From the NCBI RefSeq assembly GCF_002093975.1, contig NZ_KZ084324.1, forward strand, positions 315,606 through 379,605: a stretch of DNA of 64,000 bases, read 5' to 3'. Position 1 is the first letter of the stretch. Every line of letters begins with the position of its first letter. The translations under genes and the position numbers were made by a program. The stretch comes from Thermoactinospora rubra. GTDB taxonomy: Bacteria > Actinomycetota > Actinomycetes > Streptosporangiales > Streptosporangiaceae. The notes beneath the pieces were generated by a model. It had not been told where the DNA came from. It saw only the letters and a program-made list of their open reading frames with translations, and did not search any database. This document shows, piece after piece, positions 7,938 through 17,157 of the stretch.

Positions 7938-9070
7938 CAGCGCTCGCCCTCCTGCGGTGCGGGCGCGAAGCGCGCCAGCCAGGGCCACCGCTGCTTGGCG
8001 AAGGTCCTGGCGGCCCGCTCGGTCCGGGCGTGGGCCGCGTACCAGGCCGCCTGCCCGCCGCGGCCAAGGATCAGCCGGTGGTTGTCGACCGGCTGGGCGC
8101 CCCACTTGATCTTGTGGGGTTCGGTGCCGCGCAGCAGGCTCAGCGTCGGGATGCCACGCGCGTACGTGGCCTGGAGGTTGTGGCGCAGCAGCAGCGCGAA
8201 GATGTCGATCTTCGTGCGCAGGTCCGGGTGCGCGCCGTACAGGTAGCCGCCGGTGAAGTCCTTGCCGATGAGGCACAGGTCGGAGACCACCAGCCGCCCG
8301 TCCACCCGGAACTCCGTCAGCGCCGCCCGCCGCTGGGCGATGAGCGACCGGACGGCGCGCGTCAGGTGGCCCGAGAACCGCGGGCTGAGGTGCTCCGGGT
8401 TGATCCCCCGCCCGGCCCACTGCAGGGCGTGCAGCCGCAGCAGGTCCGCGATGCCCCGCGCCGCCTGCTCGGCGGGGACCGCGGTCACCGACACGTTCAG
8501 GTTGTCGATCCTGCGCAGGGTACGGCGTAGCTTGCCGGCCGTGCGCGTGTCCATGCCGGCGAGGTGGGCGTCCATGGTCGCGGCCGGGATCTGCAGGCAC
8601 GGCGAGGCCGGGAGCCGCCAGTGGGACCCCGGCCAGCCGGCACGCACCCGGTCGAGCGCCGAGCCCGGGCGGATCTCCGGGAAGTCGACCACGTCCCAGC
8701 CCGGCTGGCCCAGGACGGCCTCGGCCATGGCCCTGGCCGCCTCCTCCCGGTGCTCGTCGTCGAGCAGGATGTCGGTGAAGTCGGACTGCCCTGCGCCGAC
8801 GGGACTCAGGACGCGGCAGCCCAGGCGGCGCCCGGCCATGAGGGGGAGGGCCCCGACCAGCCGCTCGTGGCGGCGCAGCAGGAAGATCCGCAGGTGCTCC
8901 GGCCTGCCGTACTCGCGCCACCAGGAGTCGAGCCACGCATGCGTCTGGAACGGCGTGGCCGTCGAGCAGCGGTCGTAAAGGTCGTCCCACTCCTCCTTCA
9001 GGCTTCCCCACTCGCCGGGATCGGTCACGGGGTGGAGCGCCCACTCCCGCAGCCCGGTGCGCGCCGTCAT
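7937..9070 (-). CDS. GNAT acetyltransferase, CelD/BcsL-like
   Basis: The protein has 377 residues. The N-terminal segment LKEEWDDLYDRC and TPFQTHAWLDSWW, with a later GNAT fold (FTGGYLYGAHPDL, LSLLRGTEPHKIKWG), is typical of the CelD/BcsL-like acetyltransferases found in polysaccharide clusters. The start at 9070 overlaps the Wzz-like stop (9067) by four bases. It probably acylates a sugar or amino-sugar of the exopolysaccharide. The acyl donor and target are not predictable. Confidence 0.8.
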   Translation of the reverse strand: MTARTGLREWALHPVTDPGEWGSLKEEWDDLYDRCSTATPFQTHAWLDSWWREYGRPEHLRIFLLRRHERLVGALPLMAGRRLGCRVLSPVGAGQSDFTDILLDDEHREEAARAMAEAVLGQPGWDVVDFPEIRPGSALDRVRAGWPGSHWRLPASPCLQIPAATMDAHLAGMDTRTAGKLRRTLRRIDNLNVSVTAVPAEQAARGIADLLRLHALQWAGRGINPEHLSPRFSGHLTRAVRSLIAQRRAALTEFRVDGRLVVSDLCLIGKDFTGGYLYGAHPDLRTKIDIFALLLRHNLQATYARGIPTLSLLRGTEPHKIKWGAQPVDNHRLILGRGGQAAWYAAHARTERAARTFAKQRWPWLARFAPAPQEGER

Positions 9071-9747
9071 GCCTCCACCTTCTCTTTCTCCTTGCCGGGC
9101 ACCCGCTCTTTCACCCGCTCCTTGCCGGGCTTGCCGACGACCTGCGGCAACGCCACCTCCTGGGGCCCGGTTCCGGTACGGCGCAGCCGCGACCCCGGCG
9201 CGGGGCGCACCAGATACGCCAGCGAGCCCAGCAGCGCCCCCGCCGCGCCCCCCACGGCCAGGTTGACCGCCAGGTTGGGCGAGGAGGGCCGCGTGGGCGG
9301 GTGGGCCGCCGACAGGCTGGCCATGCGCACGCCCGTGTCGGCCGAGTGGCTGTTGGCGTAGGCGATGAGCGCCTGGGCGACCGCGTTGGCCTGGTGGGCG
9401 GCCCGCTCGGAGGTGGTGGCGGAGGCGTTCAGGCTGATCACCGGCGCGTCGGGGGAGGCCGACACGCGCACCACCCGCTGCAGGTCGTCGACGGACTGTC
9501 TGGGCACGTTGAGCAGCATCACCGAGCCCAGCACGGCCGGCTGGGTGACGATCTTGGCGAAGGCCTGCGCGAAGCGGGTGGCCTGCTCGACGTCGCCCCG
9601 GTCCTTGGCGACCACGACGACGTAGGCCTCCGAGGTGTAGACGGGCTCCCTCAGCAGGGAGAACCCCAGCCCCGCCGCCAGCCCCGCGAGCACGGCGGCG
9701 GCCTGCGGCCACCACCGGAGCAAGGCCACCGCTTTCGAACTCATCAT
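9067..9747 (-). CDS. Wzz-like polysaccharide co-polymerase
   Basis: The protein has 226 residues with two membrane segments (about 11-32 and 155-176) flanking an extracytoplasmic region of about 115 residues, the topology of Wzz/BY-kinase adaptor proteins. The C-terminal cytoplasmic tail is short and highly charged (Lys/Glu-rich) and has no Walker motif, so there is no fused tyrosine kinase. No separate kinase gene lies in the operon. It is expected to set chain length together with the Wzy-like protein. Confidence 0.75.
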   Translation of the reverse strand: MMSSKAVALLRWWPQAAAVLAGLAAGLGFSLLREPVYTSEAYVVVVAKDRGDVEQATRFAQAFAKIVTQPAVLGSVMLLNVPRQSVDDLQRVVRVSASPDAPVISLNASATTSERAAHQANAVAQALIAYANSHSADTGVRMASLSAAHPPTRPSSPNLAVNLAVGGAAGALLGSLAYLVRPAPGSRLRRTGTGPQEVALPQVVGKPGKERVKERVPGKEKEKVEA

Positions 9748-10874
9748 TGATATTCCTCCAGGGTCGGTCCAGCGGTCCCGGCCTTGGCCGCCTGCTCGAG
9801 GATCCGCTGGTAGAGGCCCTCCACGCGGGCCACGTGATGCCGTATGTCGTAGTGCGCGACGGCGGCCGGGCAGGGATGGCGGGTGAGCCCGCCGGCGATG
9901 AGGGCCCGGATCGCGTCACCGATCGCGTCCGGGTCGCAGGCCACCCGGCGCGCGCCGGGAGCGGCGCCGGGCGGCAGCTCCTCCAGCGCCGGACAGGCGT
10001 TGTAGAGCACGGGCAGGCCGGCGGCGAGCGCCTCGACGACCGCCAGCCCGAAGGTCTCCTCGGGCGAGGGCGCGACGAAGAGGTCCATGGCCGACAGCAG
10101 GGCGGGCACCTGCGCCGACTCGCCGGCGAACAGCACGCGGTGGGCCACGTTCAGGCGGCGGGCGAGGGCCAGCAGGTCCAGGCGCGCCGGCCCGTCGCCC
10201 ACCAGCAGCAGGACGACGTCGGGAACGTCGGCGACCGCCCTGATCGCCACGTCGAACCGCTTGCCGTGGTCCAGGCGTCCCACACCGCCGACGACGACCG
10301 TGCCCGGGCGGATCTCCAGCCGGCTCCTGGTCACCTTGCGCAGGGTGGGATCGAAGGCGTAGACCCGGCTGTCGATGCCGTTGGGTATCACCTCGATGCG
10401 TGATCGCGGCACGCCCCACGCCAGCAGCCGCCGGGCCGTGGCCATGGACACGGCGATCGTCGCGTGCCCGAGCCGCTCGCCGCCCCTGGCGAGCATGCGG
10501 ACCGGCCAGGTGATCCGCCGGCCCTCGATGCGTTCCTCGCCGATGGAGTGCTCGGTCGCCACGATCGCGGTCACGCCCGCCATCCGGGCGGCGAGCCGGC
10601 CGTACAGCCCGGCGCGGTAGAGGTGGGTGTGGACCACGTCGTAGCGCCCGGCCCGCATGAGCCTGGCCAGCCGCGGCAGCACGCGCAGGTCGCGGTTGCC
10701 GGTCATGCCCAGGTGGTGCACCGGGACGCCGCTGTCGCGGATGGCGCCGGCCATCACGCCCGGGTTGGTCAGCACCGCCACCTCCGATCGGAGGGTGTGG
10801 TGGGAGACCAGGTCGAGCAGTTGCCGCTCCGCCCCGCCCGCCGCCAGGCCGGTGATGACGTGCAGTACCTTCAT
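9744..10874 (-). CDS. GT4 glycosyltransferase
   Basis: The protein has 376 residues. It begins MKVLHVITGLAAGGAERQL, the standard GT4 start with the GGAE acceptor loop. It then has VVHTHLYRAGLYGRLAA, VIPNGID, GGVGRLDHGKRFD, LVGDGPARLDL and PEETFGLAVVEALAAG (E-x7-E). The start at 10874 overlaps the deacetylase stop by four bases. It transfers a sugar from a nucleotide donor to the growing repeat unit; the identity is unknown. Confidence 0.88.
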   Translation of the reverse strand: MKVLHVITGLAAGGAERQLLDLVSHHTLRSEVAVLTNPGVMAGAIRDSGVPVHHLGMTGNRDLRVLPRLARLMRAGRYDVVHTHLYRAGLYGRLAARMAGVTAIVATEHSIGEERIEGRRITWPVRMLARGGERLGHATIAVSMATARRLLAWGVPRSRIEVIPNGIDSRVYAFDPTLRKVTRSRLEIRPGTVVVGGVGRLDHGKRFDVAIRAVADVPDVVLLLVGDGPARLDLLALARRLNVAHRVLFAGESAQVPALLSAMDLFVAPSPEETFGLAVVEALAAGLPVLYNACPALEELPPGAAPGARRVACDPDAIGDAIRALIAGGLTRHPCPAAVAHYDIRHHVARVEGLYQRILEQAAKAGTAGPTLEEYQ

Positions 10875-11584
10875 CGCCCGCGCCTCCACTTCCAGCGGTG
10901 CCGGGCGCGCTTGGCGTACAGCCGGAGCAGGCCGTCGCGCTGGCCGATGTAGGTGCGCGGCAGCGTGTGCTGGTCGGCGGCCGGCGGCTTGATGGCGCAG
11001 GCGTAGGAGTACCCGGCGGCCCGGGCGGCGTCGACCGCGTTCTCGTCGATCGCGCCGTACGGGTAGGCCAGGCCCTCGACCTGGCGTTGGACGATCTCCT
11101 CCAGCAGCACCCGGCTGGTCTTCAGTTCCCGCTCGACGTCGTAGGGGTCCGCCGAGGCCAGGACCGCGTGCGTGACGGTGTGGGAGCCGACCTCCATGCC
11201 CTCGGCGACCGCCCACCGCAGGTCCTCGGCCGTCATCAGCGGCTTGCGCGGCCCGTCGGGATCCCAGTCGTTGACGCCGCCGATCTTCCCGGCCACGACG
11301 AAGACCGTGGCGGTGAACCCGTGCCGCCGCATGATCGGCACGGCCTGGGTGACGAAGTCGGCGTACCCGTCGTCGAAGGTGAGGCCGACGAGGCGGCGCG
11401 CCCGCCTGGTGTACTGGGCCAGCAGCAGCTCCCGCACGGACACCCCGCGCAGCCCGCGGCCCGCCAGCCACGCCATCTGGGCGGCGAACCGCTCCGGGGT
11501 GACGGTGATGTGGTACGGGTCCGCCTCGTAGTGGTCGACGGAGTGGTACATCAGCACGTACGGCGCCGCGGCGCTTGCTCTCAT
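10871..11584 (-). CDS. Polysaccharide deacetylase (CE4, NodB homology)
   Basis: The protein has 237 residues. It has VLMYHSV, the metal and catalytic motif LTFDDGYADF, and SHTVTHAVL (metal-binding His pair), followed by GLAYPYGA; these are the CE4 signatures. No signal peptide or membrane segment is visible, so it may act in the cytoplasm or leave by another route. N-deacetylation of amino-sugar residues in the exopolysaccharide is the likely role. Four-base overlaps with both neighbours indicate translational coupling. Confidence 0.85.
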   Translation of the reverse strand: MRASAAAPYVLMYHSVDHYEADPYHITVTPERFAAQMAWLAGRGLRGVSVRELLLAQYTRRARRLVGLTFDDGYADFVTQAVPIMRRHGFTATVFVVAGKIGGVNDWDPDGPRKPLMTAEDLRWAVAEGMEVGSHTVTHAVLASADPYDVERELKTSRVLLEEIVQRQVEGLAYPYGAIDENAVDAARAAGYSYACAIKPPAADQHTLPRTYIGQRDGLLRLYAKRARHRWKWRRGR

Positions 11585-13113
11585 CGTGGTCGGTCTTTCT
11601 CTGCGGTGCGCATGGTCGCGAACTCCTCCTTGAGTCCGGTGAGGACGGCGGCGAGCGCGAAGACGGCCGTCACGGTGACGCCCCCCGCGCCCAGGGCCAG
11701 TGGCAGGGGGAGGGGCTGGAGCAGGGGGCGCAGCAGGTGGCCGGCCAGGCCCGCGGCCACGGCGGCGGCCACGAGCCGGGCCGTCGTCAGGGCGACGGCC
11801 GCCCTGGGCAGCCGCACGGGCGTGCGCCAGCCGGCCAGCAGCAGGACGGCGGTCAGGGTGATGCCCGCGGCGTTGGAGAGCGCGATGCCGCCGGCGCCGA
11901 GGGGGCCCGCGAGCACCAAAGCGCCCACGGCCGTGCAGGCCAGGCCGGCGCCCATGGTGGCGGCCGGCACCCAGGAGGGCCGCTCGGCGGAGAAGTACAC
12001 GCGGTAGACCACGCCCACGACCGTCTGGCCGAGCAGTCCGAGGGAGTACAGCCGCATGCTCCAGGCCGTGTGGGCGGTGTCGGCGGCGGTGAAGGCGCCG
12101 CGCTCCAGCAGGAGCCGGACGATCTCCGGGGCGAACACCACGAGGAACGAGGTCGAGCACAGCACGATGGCCCCGGCCACCAGCAGGTCGTCGGTCACCC
12201 GGCGCCGCGCGCCCGCCTCGTCCCCGGCCGAGATGCTGCGGGCCAGGGCGGGGAACGTCACAGTGGCGACGATCAGCGAGATGATCATCGGCACCTGGGC
12301 GATCTTCTGCGCGAAGTTGAGGTGGGAGATCGAGCCCGCCGGCAGGGTGGAGCCGACCAGCCGCTCCACGAACACCTGGCCCTGGCGGACGAGCGTGAAG
12401 GTGGCGATGGGCACGAAGCCGCCGAGCGAGAAGGCCGCGCGGGTCACGATGCGCCGCGGCAGCCCCACCTTCCTCAGGAAGGCGGGCAGCTGGACGGCCA
12501 CCATGAGCAGGCTGCCGGCGGCCACGCCCCAGGCGGCGGCCAGCACGCCCAGGTCGTGCTCCGCGGCGACGATGAGGGCGATGATCCCCACGTTGTAGGC
12601 GACGTAGATCGCGGCCGGGGGGCCGAAGACGTGCTTGGAGCGCAGCGCGGCGCTCGCGTAACCGGCCAGCGCGAAGGCGACGACGGTGATCGAGGTGACG
12701 CGGGTGCAGGCGGTGGCCAGCTCCTGCTCGTCCATCCCCGGCGCCAGGCCGGGGACGATCCAGGGCGCGCCGAGCATGACGGCGACCGTCACGGCCAGGA
12801 ACCCGGCCGCGGCGACGGGCAGCGTGGCGCCCACGACCTCCCTGATGTCCCTGCCTTCCACCAGCGCGCGGCTGAACATGGGCACCAGCAGGCACATCAT
12901 CGCCCCCTCCAGCAGGAGCGACGCGGCGGTCTCCGGAACCGTCCAGGCCACCAGGAAGGCGTCGGTCTGCGCGGTGGCGCCGAAGACGCCGGCGATGAGC
13001 AGGTCGCGGACGAACCCGAGGGCCGACCCCAGGGCCGTCAGCACGGCGGTCAGGCCCGTGGCGCGGACCAGCCGCGAGCGGGTGACGCGCTCCTCGTCTT
13101 CGAGCATGGTCAT
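11581..13113 (-). CDS. MurJ/MVF-family lipid-linked sugar flippase (Wzx role)
   Basis: The protein has 510 residues and about 13-14 hydrophobic segments. Early motifs GFVRDLLIAGVFGATAQTDAFLVAW and MCLLVPMFSRALVEG, cited here by their cores VRDLLIAG and PMFSRAL, are typical of the MurJ/MviN family. In an operon that otherwise lacks a Wzx, it is expected to flip the undecaprenyl-linked repeat unit. A true MurJ for peptidoglycan is usually near the end of actinobacterial chromosomes and is often fused to kinase-like domains; this one is not. Confidence 0.85.
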   Translation of the reverse strand: MTMLEDEERVTRSRLVRATGLTAVLTALGSALGFVRDLLIAGVFGATAQTDAFLVAWTVPETAASLLLEGAMMCLLVPMFSRALVEGRDIREVVGATLPVAAAGFLAVTVAVMLGAPWIVPGLAPGMDEQELATACTRVTSITVVAFALAGYASAALRSKHVFGPPAAIYVAYNVGIIALIVAAEHDLGVLAAAWGVAAGSLLMVAVQLPAFLRKVGLPRRIVTRAAFSLGGFVPIATFTLVRQGQVFVERLVGSTLPAGSISHLNFAQKIAQVPMIISLIVATVTFPALARSISAGDEAGARRRVTDDLLVAGAIVLCSTSFLVVFAPEIVRLLLERGAFTAADTAHTAWSMRLYSLGLLGQTVVGVVYRVYFSAERPSWVPAATMGAGLACTAVGALVLAGPLGAGGIALSNAAGITLTAVLLLAGWRTPVRLPRAAVALTTARLVAAAVAAGLAGHLLRPLLQPLPLPLALGAGGVTVTAVFALAAVLTGLKEEFATMRTAEKDRPR

Positions 13114-14396
13114 GGGCGGACCTCGTCGCAGATCGTCGACAGCGCCAGGCCGATCATCACCGCCGTCACCACCGTGGGCGGTCCGCCCGGGTCGGCGTAG
13201 ACGAAGTCGGTGAGCTGCCAGGCGACGAACCCGGCGGCCGTCAGGCTCGCGGCGGTACGGCGGCGCCGTACCGCCAGGCAGGCCCACACCGCCAGCCCGC
13301 CGCCCAGCGCGCAGAAGGCGGTGAGCCCGACCAGCCCCTGCTCGCTCAGGACGAGCAGGTACATGTTGTGGGGCGACAGCAGCGGCTGCCGCTGGAAGCC
13401 GTTGACCGGGTCGGCGGTGTCGCTGCCCGCCGACACGTGGACGGGCGCGTAGCCGTCACGCTGCTCGGCGAATCCGCGCGGGCCCACGCCGAGCAGCGAG
13501 TGGTGCCGCCACATCCCGACGGCCGCCTCCCACAGCCCGTAGCGGTCGGTGACGGACTGGTCGGGCTGGGACGTCGAGGACATCAGGGATGTCATGCGCT
13601 CGGCCAGGGTGGGGGAGCCCATCCCGATCACGGTCGCCAGGACGCCCGCCGCCGCGCCGACGAGGGCGACCCGCACCGCCGTACGCCACCCGGACAGCAC
13701 GGTCATGGCCGCCGCGGCCACCAGGCACGCCACCCAGGCGCCCCGGCTCAGCGAGGCGGTCAGCGCGGGGACCAGCACGCACAGGGCGAGGATCGCCAGG
13801 CCGCGCCGCCGGCCGCGGCAGGTCAGCGCCACGGCGAGGGCGACGACCAGGCCGTAGCTGACGAGGGTGGCCATCCCCATGACGTCGACGGCTCCGAAGG
13901 TGCCGACCGCTCTGATCGGCTCGCCCGCGTAGGAGGCGCCGGAGCCCGTCGCGGTCTGCCACAGGCCCACCAGTGCCTGGACCAGCGCCACCGCGAGCAC
14001 GGTCCCCATGAGGAGGCGGCGGCCGGCGCGGTCGCGGATCACGAGGACGACGGCGAGCGGGATGATCGCGAAGACCTCCAGGAACCGCACGAACCCCGTC
14101 AGGCTGGTGACGGCGTCGGGGGAGGCCAGCGTGGCGGCGGTGACGGCGAGCACGGGAGGGGCGAGGATCCACACGCGCCTGGAGAGCGGGCGAAGCGACG
14201 CGCGGGCGGTGACCGCCGCGGCGGCGACCAGCCCGACGGCGGCGACGTCCGCGACCGCCACGCTGAACGCGCCGTCCTTGTGGCCCTGGGGCACGCACGC
14301 CAGAGCCACCGTCAGGGCGGCGAAGACGCCCGGGCGGAGGAGGTGACCGGGCGGCGCGACCTCGGTGCCGATGACCCGGCTTGCCGTGACTGTCAT
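13110..14396 (-). CDS. O-antigen ligase / Wzy-like polymerase
   Basis: The protein has 428 residues and about 10-12 membrane segments. A large loop at about 275-345 contains the Wzy_C-type signature: WEAAVGMWRHHSLLGVGPRGF, given here by its core LLGVGPRGF, followed by SPHNMYLLVLSEQGLVG. This is the O-antigen ligase/polymerase superfamily. In this operon it most probably polymerises repeat units at the outer face of the membrane. Start at 14396, eight bases after the sugar transferase stop. Confidence 0.82.
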   Translation of the reverse strand: MTVTASRVIGTEVAPPGHLLRPGVFAALTVALACVPQGHKDGAFSVAVADVAAVGLVAAAAVTARASLRPLSRRVWILAPPVLAVTAATLASPDAVTSLTGFVRFLEVFAIIPLAVVLVIRDRAGRRLLMGTVLAVALVQALVGLWQTATGSGASYAGEPIRAVGTFGAVDVMGMATLVSYGLVVALAVALTCRGRRRGLAILALCVLVPALTASLSRGAWVACLVAAAAMTVLSGWRTAVRVALVGAAAGVLATVIGMGSPTLAERMTSLMSSTSQPDQSVTDRYGLWEAAVGMWRHHSLLGVGPRGFAEQRDGYAPVHVSAGSDTADPVNGFQRQPLLSPHNMYLLVLSEQGLVGLTAFCALGGGLAVWACLAVRRRRTAASLTAAGFVAWQLTDFVYADPGGPPTVVTAVMIGLALSTICDEVRP

Positions 14397-14404
14397 GCGC
14401 CGCC

Positions 14405-15742
14405 CTATCCGCCCAGGCGCAGCACGCAGACGAAGGTCCGCAGCATGATCTGCACGTCCAGGCCCAGAGTCCAGCTGTCGATGTAGTGGTTGTCGTAGCG
14501 GGCGCGGGCGTCGATCGAGGTGTCGCCGCGCAGGCCGTGGACCTGCGCCCAGCCGGTGATCCCCACGGGCACGCGGTGGCGGCTGCCGTAGTGCGCCAGC
14601 GAGCTGGAGAACCGGTCGACGAAGAAGGGCCGTTCCGGCCGCGGCCCGACCAGGCTCATGTCGCCGCGCAGGACGTTCCACAGCTGGGGCAGCTCGTCGA
14701 GGGAGCTCTTGCGCAGGAACCGGCCCACCGGCCCGATGCGCCGGTCGTCGGCGATGGTCCAGCGCGTGGCCGACTCCAGGGGGTCGGCCGGCGCGAGCGT
14801 GCGGAACTTCAGCAGCTCGAAGCACCGGCCGCCGGCGCCCACCCGCTGCTGGCGGAACAGCACACCGGGACCGCCCTCCAGCCGCACGGCGAGCGCGCAC
14901 AGCGCCAGCAGCGGGGAGACGGCCAGCAGGCCGAGCGCCGCGATCACCACGTCGAGCGCCCGCTTCACCGCCCAGCCGGGCCGGCGCTGCGCGGGCGGGA
15001 CCATCGGCAGCAGCGGGAAGCCGCGGATGTGGTCGCCCGGAGAGATGAAGTCCAGCAGCGGGCTGTCCGGGGGCGGCGCGAGGAGGACACGGCAGCCGAG
15101 GCCGGCGATCTCGTGAAGCGCCGCCCGCGCCAGCGGCGGGCCGGTGATGATCACGATGTCCGGGCGTACGGCACGCACGAGCTCGACGCAGTCGGCCCGC
15201 GTCCCGAACCACGGCACGTGCTCGCGGACCGGCTCGTCGTCGATCAGGCCGATCGGCACGATGCCGCCCTCCGGGTGGGCGAGCAGTTCGGCCACGATCC
15301 GCCCGCCGTGGCCGGCGCCGACGACCACCGCGCGCCGGGCACGGCGTCGCGCTGGGGGAAGGTGGCGGGCCAGGTGACAGGCGGTCGTCAGCGCCGCGTA
15401 CGCGGCGGCCGCCGCGAGCCAGGCGGTGAGTCCGGGGAGGACCGGAGCGGAGACCATGGCGACGACGATCAGGCCGGAGCACAGGTACCGCGGCGCGTGC
15501 GACCAGGTCCCGGCCCGGTCGTAGAGCCCGAGCGTGGCGTTCACCAGGAGGGCCAGCGCCGTCGCGAGGAGGACGTCGGGCCACGACCAGCCCATGACCG
15601 CGGCGGCGCCGAGCAGGCAGGCCGCCTCCTGCGCCGGTCGGGCGGCCAGTGCCCCCCACGGGGGGCGGCCGCCCGGCGGCGAACCCGTGTTCCGTATCGG
15701 TGTGCCGCCGGTGAGTTCGCTCTCGCTAGCGGTTGTGGCCAT
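14405..15742 (-). CDS. Initiating polyprenyl phosphoglycosyl transferase (EPS)
   Basis: The protein has 445 residues. Four N-terminal membrane segments (about 28-115) are followed by a CoA-binding-like region (VVVGAGHGGRIVAELL). The C-terminal bacterial sugar transferase domain (about 245-445) has KRALDVVIAALGLL, KFRTL, SSLDELPQLWNVLRGDMS, LVGPRPERP and GITGWAQVHG. It transfers a sugar-1-phosphate to undecaprenyl phosphate and starts repeat-unit assembly. It is the first gene of the operon, with GGAGG before the ATG at 15742 and about 475 bp of upstream DNA. Confidence 0.88.
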   Translation of the reverse strand: MATTASESELTGGTPIRNTGSPPGGRPPWGALAARPAQEAACLLGAAAVMGWSWPDVLLATALALLVNATLGLYDRAGTWSHAPRYLCSGLIVVAMVSAPVLPGLTAWLAAAAAYAALTTACHLARHLPPARRRARRAVVVGAGHGGRIVAELLAHPEGGIVPIGLIDDEPVREHVPWFGTRADCVELVRAVRPDIVIITGPPLARAALHEIAGLGCRVLLAPPPDSPLLDFISPGDHIRGFPLLPMVPPAQRRPGWAVKRALDVVIAALGLLAVSPLLALCALAVRLEGGPGVLFRQQRVGAGGRCFELLKFRTLAPADPLESATRWTIADDRRIGPVGRFLRKSSLDELPQLWNVLRGDMSLVGPRPERPFFVDRFSSSLAHYGSRHRVPVGITGWAQVHGLRGDTSIDARARYDNHYIDSWTLGLDVQIMLRTFVCVLRLGG

Positions 15743-15828
15743 TGGTTCGTGCCTCCAAGGTCACTGCGGTCCATTCAGCTGGGATGCTCACGGCGGGCTG
15801 AGACGAGCGATGTGGGGGTGGCACTGCC

Positions 15829-15886
15829 TCTTCCGGCACCGCCTGTTTCCGGCATCGCTTGGTTTCCGGGCGCCGCGTGTTTCCGG
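15829..15886. repeat. Four phased TTTCCGG boxes upstream of the EPS operon
   Basis: TTTCCGG recurs at 15846, 15863 and 15880 with exact 17-bp spacing. A CTTCCGG copy precedes them at 15830. The flanks are degenerate. The array lies 90-145 bp upstream of the first EPS gene and could be a regulator-binding array; the regulator is unknown. Confidence 0.55.
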
Positions 15887-16137
15887 CGCGGCCGGTGTCA
15901 GGGCGGCGCCGGTTCCGCGAGGAAGCGGAATACGCAGACGCGGGCGCCACCCATGATCCCTCCGAATAGTACTTGGAGAATGCGGGCGATCAGCGGTGGA
16001 AAACCGGGCGTCGCGGGTGATCTGGTGGCAAAGATTTCCCAGCCGGACGTGGCGGTGAATTGTCGCGGACTTGGCAATATCGTGGACGCCTCGGGAGAAT
16101 ATCGCGGGCGTGCCTAGGGAGAGTTCAGGGAAATTCA

Positions 16138-16174
16138 AACCCGCGGCTTCCTTTCGTTGCGGAGGCCGCGGGTT
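16138..16174. terminator. Stem-loop after the 16218-16532 gene
   Basis: A 10-bp perfect stem (AACCCGCGGC at 16138-16147 and GCCGCGGGTT at 16165-16174) has a 17-nt loop. It lies 44 bp beyond the stop of the minus-strand gene. Confidence 0.6.
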
Positions 16175-16217
16175 CGCGGATGATTCGCCCCTTTGCGGGC
16201 GGTCGCCGGACCGGTGG

Positions 16218-16532
16218 TCAGATGCGGATGTCCACCTGGAAGGGGTCCTTCTCCACCAGGACGGGGCCATGATGGGTGCGCACGTGGACGATCATTTTGC
16301 CGTCGTTTTTCATCGTGATGTAGAAGACGACAGGCTGCCCGGCGGCGTACGTGGACTTGGAGTCGTAAACCCAGATGTGGGAATTCCTGGCGCATGCCCC
16401 CGTGTGGCTGAACTGCGCGCGGACCCAGTCGCGGAAGCCGTCCGGCGGCATGAGGGTCACGCCCTCGGCATCCCTGATCAAGAAGATGACCGGGCACTCG
16501 TCGTAGCGGACGACTAGGGGCTGAGTCATCAT
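16218..16532 (-). CDS. Hypothetical protein, 104 residues
   Basis: I do not recognise the family. The protein has no signal peptide or membrane segment and is predicted to be a soluble beta-rich domain (VVFYITMKNDGKMIVHVRTH). It has three Cys (about residues 13, 47 and two further). A good RBS (GGAGGA) precedes the ATG pair at 16532/16529, and a terminator follows, which supports it as a real single-gene unit. Codon use is less GC-extreme than the EPS genes. Confidence 0.6.
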   Translation of the reverse strand: MMTQPLVVRYDECPVIFLIRDAEGVTLMPPDGFRDWVRAQFSHTGACARNSHIWVYDSKSTYAAGQPVVFYITMKNDGKMIVHVRTHHGPVLVEKDPFQVDIRI

Positions 16533-16821
16533 CCGTCCTCCTTCGGGGTGCTTCGGCGGGTTACGGCTCCATGGGGAGAAAACCCCGGTTGGCTGGACGA
16601 TCTGGTCGATTGATATATGCCCACTTCGAGGCGGAAATCGAGGGCCATCGCATGGATCGGGTCATGGTGGCATAAAAATTGCCGCCGTGCGCCCGGCGTT
16701 TTCCGCCATTGCGGCGGCGTTTCGCCGTGACCGGCGGCCGGGGCCGCCATGCGGCGGGCGTGGGCGTGGGCGTGGGCACGGCATGCCGCCTTGTCGCCTA
16801 AGGACCGGCCTAAGGACCGGC

Positions 16822-17157
16822 CTACGGGATCGGCCGGAAGGCCGCCCCGCCTCGGGCGACGCTCGCGGTGGGCGAGCCGGTGCGCCGCCCCGCCTCGGCG
16901 AGCACCCGCTCCACCCGGTCGGCCGCCGCGCCGATGTCGGTGACCGGGCCGATGGGCGCCCGCCACGGGAACCAGAAGCACAGCCGCCCCTCGTCGTCGG
17001 CGCCGGTCAGGATCGCGTCACGCATGACGGGGGCGACGGCGTTGACCACCTCCAGCAGGGGCGGATGCCCCTGGGAGGTGTTCAGGCCGACGATGAAACC
17101 GCGTCGTTCCAGTTCGCTGCCCAGTTCGCTCAGATATGCAATGGCGTCCGCGCTCAT
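16822..17157 (-). CDS. Hypothetical protein, 111 residues
   Basis: The start at 17157 is chosen because GGAAG lies five bases upstream; an upstream ATG at 17184 would add nine residues without an RBS. The sequence is soluble, with a helical N-terminus (YLSELGSELERRGF) and a central FWFPWRAPIGPVTD. It ends in an Arg/Pro-rich tail. I do not recognise a domain. The 12-bp tandem repeat TAAGGACCGGCC just beyond the stop is a local duplication. Confidence 0.55.
   Translation of the reverse strand: MSADAIAYLSELGSELERRGFIVGLNTSQGHPPLLEVVNAVAPVMRDAILTGADDEGRLCFWFPWRAPIGPVTDIGAAADRVERVLAEAGRRTGSPTASVARGGAAFRPIP

Larger units (their letters stand above)
15743..16217. other. Upstream region of the EPS operon
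   Basis: No gene is supported here. It holds the presumed EPS promoter, a TTTCCGG repeat array at 15829-15886, and the terminator of the neighbouring gene at 16138-16174. Confidence 0.55.
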
